Origin: a virus
Direction: 5' to 3' (one strand)
IMG/VR virus record: IMGVR_UViG_3300032722_000006
Location: 62,001 to 126,000 of that record
DNA: 64,000 bases
The first letter of the stretch is position 1. Every line of letters starts with the position of its first letter. Shown here piece by piece: positions 62,171 through 64,000 of the stretch. The translations under genes and the position numbers were made by a program. The notes beneath the pieces were generated by a model that was not told the origin of the DNA, did not search any database, and worked only from the letters and a program-made list of their open reading frames with translations.

Positions 62171-62781
62171 GGTCGATTTCCTCTACCCGTGATGATCTGC
62201 TCGGTGACCCGCGCGGCGGGCACCTCCGCAGGATCGATCGCACCCGCTAGCTTGAACGGGCTGACGATCACGCGCACCTCGAAGTACACGGGCTTCACGT
62301 CGGTGCCGTTCGGGTCCTTGCACAGGATCCACGTGCCCTCAGCGGAGGGAGGGGCGAAGAGGCCGTTCGGATCGGCCTGAGGCATGACGTCCCCGCGCCA
62401 GAGGGGCGTACCTGAGCGGACTGAATCGCGTGTGTACTGCAGCTTCTGAGGGGAGGTGTACTGCGTCGCGTACGGGAGACCGTAGCCGACAGAGCGACAC
62501 CGCATGATGAGCTGACCCGACATCGTCTCCGAGTAGGTGAACGTCGACAGGCCTGCCTGGTCCCTCAGTTCGATGATGTCCTTCATGAGCTTGCGCTCTG
62601 TGAAGTTCCTGATCGCCGGCATCCCCGTCTGGGCTGTGCCTTCCTTCAGGATCGTCTCCTGCTGCTCACGTTGAATCTCGTCGGCGGACGGGGGCGTGTT
62701 GTCGCAGGAGGCAACCCCGAGTGACAACGCAAGGCAGCACGCCGCCACCAGGAGGCACCGGTTCGATCGATCGCCGATCAC
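62167..62781 (-). CDS. lipoprotein
   Basis: A 204-residue protein with an N-terminal signal (CLLVAACCLALSLGVASC) ending in a lipobox-type Cys, then a helical segment and a beta-rich domain (LIMRCRSVGYGLPYATQYTS, VYFEVRVIVSPFKLAGAI). Probably anchored in the cell envelope of the infected host; superinfection exclusion is one possible role. Confidence 0.65.
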   Translation of the reverse strand: MIGDRSNRCLLVAACCLALSLGVASCDNTPPSADEIQREQQETILKEGTAQTGMPAIRNFTERKLMKDIIELRDQAGLSTFTYSETMSGQLIMRCRSVGYGLPYATQYTSPQKLQYTRDSVRSGTPLWRGDVMPQADPNGLFAPPSAEGTWILCKDPNGTDVKPVYFEVRVIVSPFKLAGAIDPAEVPAARVTEQIITGRGNRP

Positions 62782-62783
62782 GG

Positions 62784-62972
62784 TCAGCCTCCCGTCGCAG
62801 CGTCGAGGGTGACGACCGCGGGTGCGGACCCATCAGGCCCAACGCCTGCATCGGTGAGCGTGATCGTGGCGTCCGGACGGGACGGAAGGTTGTTGGGCGC
62901 CGAGCACAGCAGGCCGACAACGCAGACGACGAACAGGACGACGATGACGAGACCGATCTTCTTGAGATTCAT
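62784..62972 (-). CDS. small lipoprotein or membrane protein
   Basis: A 62-residue protein starting MNLKKIGLVIVVLFVVCVVGLLCS, a lipobox-like Cys at about residue 23, then a short Thr/Pro-rich tail. AAAGGAA lies upstream. Follows the next gene by 37 bases. Confidence 0.6.
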   Translation of the reverse strand: MNLKKIGLVIVVLFVVCVVGLLCSAPNNLPSRPDATITLTDAGVGPDGSAPAVVTLDAATGG

Positions 62973-63009
62973 TTTGAACAGTTTCCTTTCAATTGTTGAT
63001 GATGAGAGG

Positions 63010-63408
63010 TCAGCGGCCGAATTGCCGCGAACGTAGGTCAGAGACGAACATCTGCAGGTCAGGCGACAAACGGGACACATCAACGCTTGCGACCTCGTGG
63101 AGGACGATCGATGCGATGGCGTCCTTCTGGTCCTTGTCGCCCTTGACGAACTCGACCTGGAGCTGGTGGAGGTGCTGGTTCACGCCGTCGACGTAGGCCT
63201 GCGAATGGGTGAACGTATCGTGGCGAACCTGCTCGTAGGCAGGGTCAAAGACCTTGTGCTGGGCGAGGTCGTTCGCCTGACCGCACCATCCCAATGCAAC
63301 GCTGCTCATGACGATGCACATGCCGGCGGCGACGGTGCCCACGATACCGAGTCCCCATTTCACGAGCGACACTGATTCATCTTCTTGAAGGTTCATGTAG
63401 TGACCCAT
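63010..63408 (-). CDS. single-pass membrane protein
   Basis: A 132-residue protein with one transmembrane helix (VKWGLGIVGTVAAGMCIVM) near the N-terminus and an amphipathic helical periplasmic or cytoplasmic part with several Gln/Asp residues; spanin-like in layout but not recognisable as one. GAGGAATAC precedes the ATG. Confidence 0.55.
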   Translation of the reverse strand: MGHYMNLQEDESVSLVKWGLGIVGTVAAGMCIVMSSVALGWCGQANDLAQHKVFDPAYEQVRHDTFTHSQAYVDGVNQHLHQLQVEFVKGDKDQKDAIASIVLHEVASVDVSRLSPDLQMFVSDLRSRQFGR

Positions 63409-63419
63409 CTATGTATTCC

Positions 63420-63503
63420 TCACACGTGTTTGGTCGTCCAGCCTGCAGCTCGGAGCTTGAGAATCAGGTCAGCGCTAATGTCGTGCATGCTCGTTTCATT
63501 CAT
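63420..63503 (-). CDS. 27-residue peptide, translationally coupled
   Basis: MNETSMHDISADLILKLRAA: an acidic then amphipathic helix. Its ATG overlaps the upstream TGA (ATGA) and GAGGTGGGG lies 5 bases before it, so it is probably translated. Function unknown. Confidence 0.4.
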   Translation of the reverse strand: MNETSMHDISADLILKLRAAGWTTKHV

Positions 63504-63721
63504 AGCAACCCCACCTCGTGTTCCGCGAACTTGATGAACGCGCGTTCGTCGCCGCACGTCACCCATAGCCCTCCGCAACCCTCGGTTGCGGGTCCCAGCT
63601 TGAGGCACCAACCGGCCAAACAATCCGTACGATCATCATGCCGTTCGGAGATCGACCAACCCAGCGAGATCAGCACGTCCATCGCGTGCTGAAGCCCAAT
63701 GATCTTCGTTGAGATGCTCAT
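63500..63721 (-). CDS. small hypothetical protein
   Basis: A 73-residue protein (STKIIGLQHAMDVLISLGWS, CGDERAFIKFAEHEVGLL) with a Cys/Trp-rich middle. Starts just after the next gene. Confidence 0.5.
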   Translation of the reverse strand: MSISTKIIGLQHAMDVLISLGWSISERHDDRTDCLAGWCLKLGPATEGCGGLWVTCGDERAFIKFAEHEVGLL

Positions 63722-63725
63722 CGTT

Positions 63726-63995
63726 TCATCCGATCAGGTTGTACATGACCGTCCCGTTCGAGAGCGGGTTGAACCGGCCGAAGACGCGGGGGTGTCGCTT
63801 CAGGGCGAGGAACACTGCGGCGTACGTGACGTGCCGGGCGTTCGTCGGGTGTTCGCGTAGGGCGGCGAGGAGCTGCGGGATCGACGCGAGCTCGTGGCCG
63901 CGTCGACCCATGACCTCCTTGAGGAGGGAAGGAACGGAGCGGACGAGAAATGCGTCACTCCTCGGCATCCTGGGTTGCTTGACCCAACGCTGCAT
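63726..63995 (-). CDS. hypothetical protein, possibly partial
   Basis: At least 89 residues; helical and basic (SLLKEVMGRRGHELASIPQLL, YAAVFLALKRHPRVFGRFN), winged-helix-like. The ATG at 63995 is 5 bases from the window edge, so a longer N-terminus cannot be excluded. Confidence 0.45.
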   Translation of the reverse strand: MQRWVKQPRMPRSDAFLVRSVPSLLKEVMGRRGHELASIPQLLAALREHPTNARHVTYAAVFLALKRHPRVFGRFNPLSNGTVMYNLIG

Positions 63996-64000
63996 GGTGT

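Overview
The window comes from the genome of a large tailed dsDNA bacteriophage. No host is identifiable from sequence alone. Evidence for a phage: virion fibre-type genes at the left end, short and mostly unrecognisable genes packed in overlapping operons, several homing endonucleases, phage-type RNA and DNA ligases, a lytic transglycosylase-like gene and a very long tRNA array. A large (jumbo-class) genome is inferred, because only a small structural block is present in 64 kb.

Layout. 1-11.9 kb (+ strand): virion surface genes, including three tandem paralogues (958, 702 and 991 aa) and a fibre-like protein with a collagen-like start and eight 26-residue repeats. 11.9-17.7 kb: small genes, a T4 Rnl1-like RNA ligase, a HAD phosphatase, a second ligase-fold nucleotidyltransferase and a glycosyltransferase. 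14.5-28.8 kb and 45.2-48.9 kb (almost all - strand): tRNA arrays. I can assign anticodons to 46 tRNAs covering all 20 amino acids, plus about 7 degenerate ones and several fragments. Within the first array lies a convincing bacterial-type RNase P RNA, placed directly between two tRNAs, together with a Pth2-type peptidyl-tRNA hydrolase, NADAR, SLOG and GNAT proteins and homing endonucleases. 28.8-45 kb (- strand): operons with a DUF2201/VWA protein and its likely MoxR partner, an Rnl2-like RNA ligase, a bL12 C-terminal-domain-like protein, an ATP-dependent DNA ligase, an exported FGE-family protein, a zinc-metallopeptidase-like protein and a sigma-70 factor that lacks region 4.2. 49-64 kb: glycosyltransferases, a pyruvyltransferase, HNH and GIY-YIG endonucleases, a phosphoribosyltransferase, an ATP-grasp protein, a CCA-enzyme-type HD domain, a cysteine-peptidase-like protein and small lipoproteins.

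Three patterns tie the window together. First, more than 20 operon-leading genes have a -10-like hexamer (TAnnnT, often TGnTAnnnT) ending almost always 6 bases before the start codon, with no Shine-Dalgarno sequence. This predicts leaderless mRNAs; downstream genes then follow by ATGA/TGATG overlaps. Second, another element, nATA(C/G)TTA or AATAGATA, sits 4-5 bases before the start of a different set of genes. Five of these (23819, 26449, 46287, 52334, 56404) also share a short N-terminal peptide of the LRRLIxEA type on otherwise unrelated proteins; it may be a capsid-targeting or processing tag. Third, genes inside the tRNA arrays begin 2-4 bases after a tRNA 3' end, so tRNA excision would itself produce leaderless mRNAs.

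Together the RNase P RNA, near-complete tRNA set, Pth2, bL12-like domain, ligases and HD domain suggest a phage that carries much of its own tRNA maturation, repair and translation support. Functional statements are family-based inference; reading frames, motifs, pairings and spacings were read directly from the sequence.
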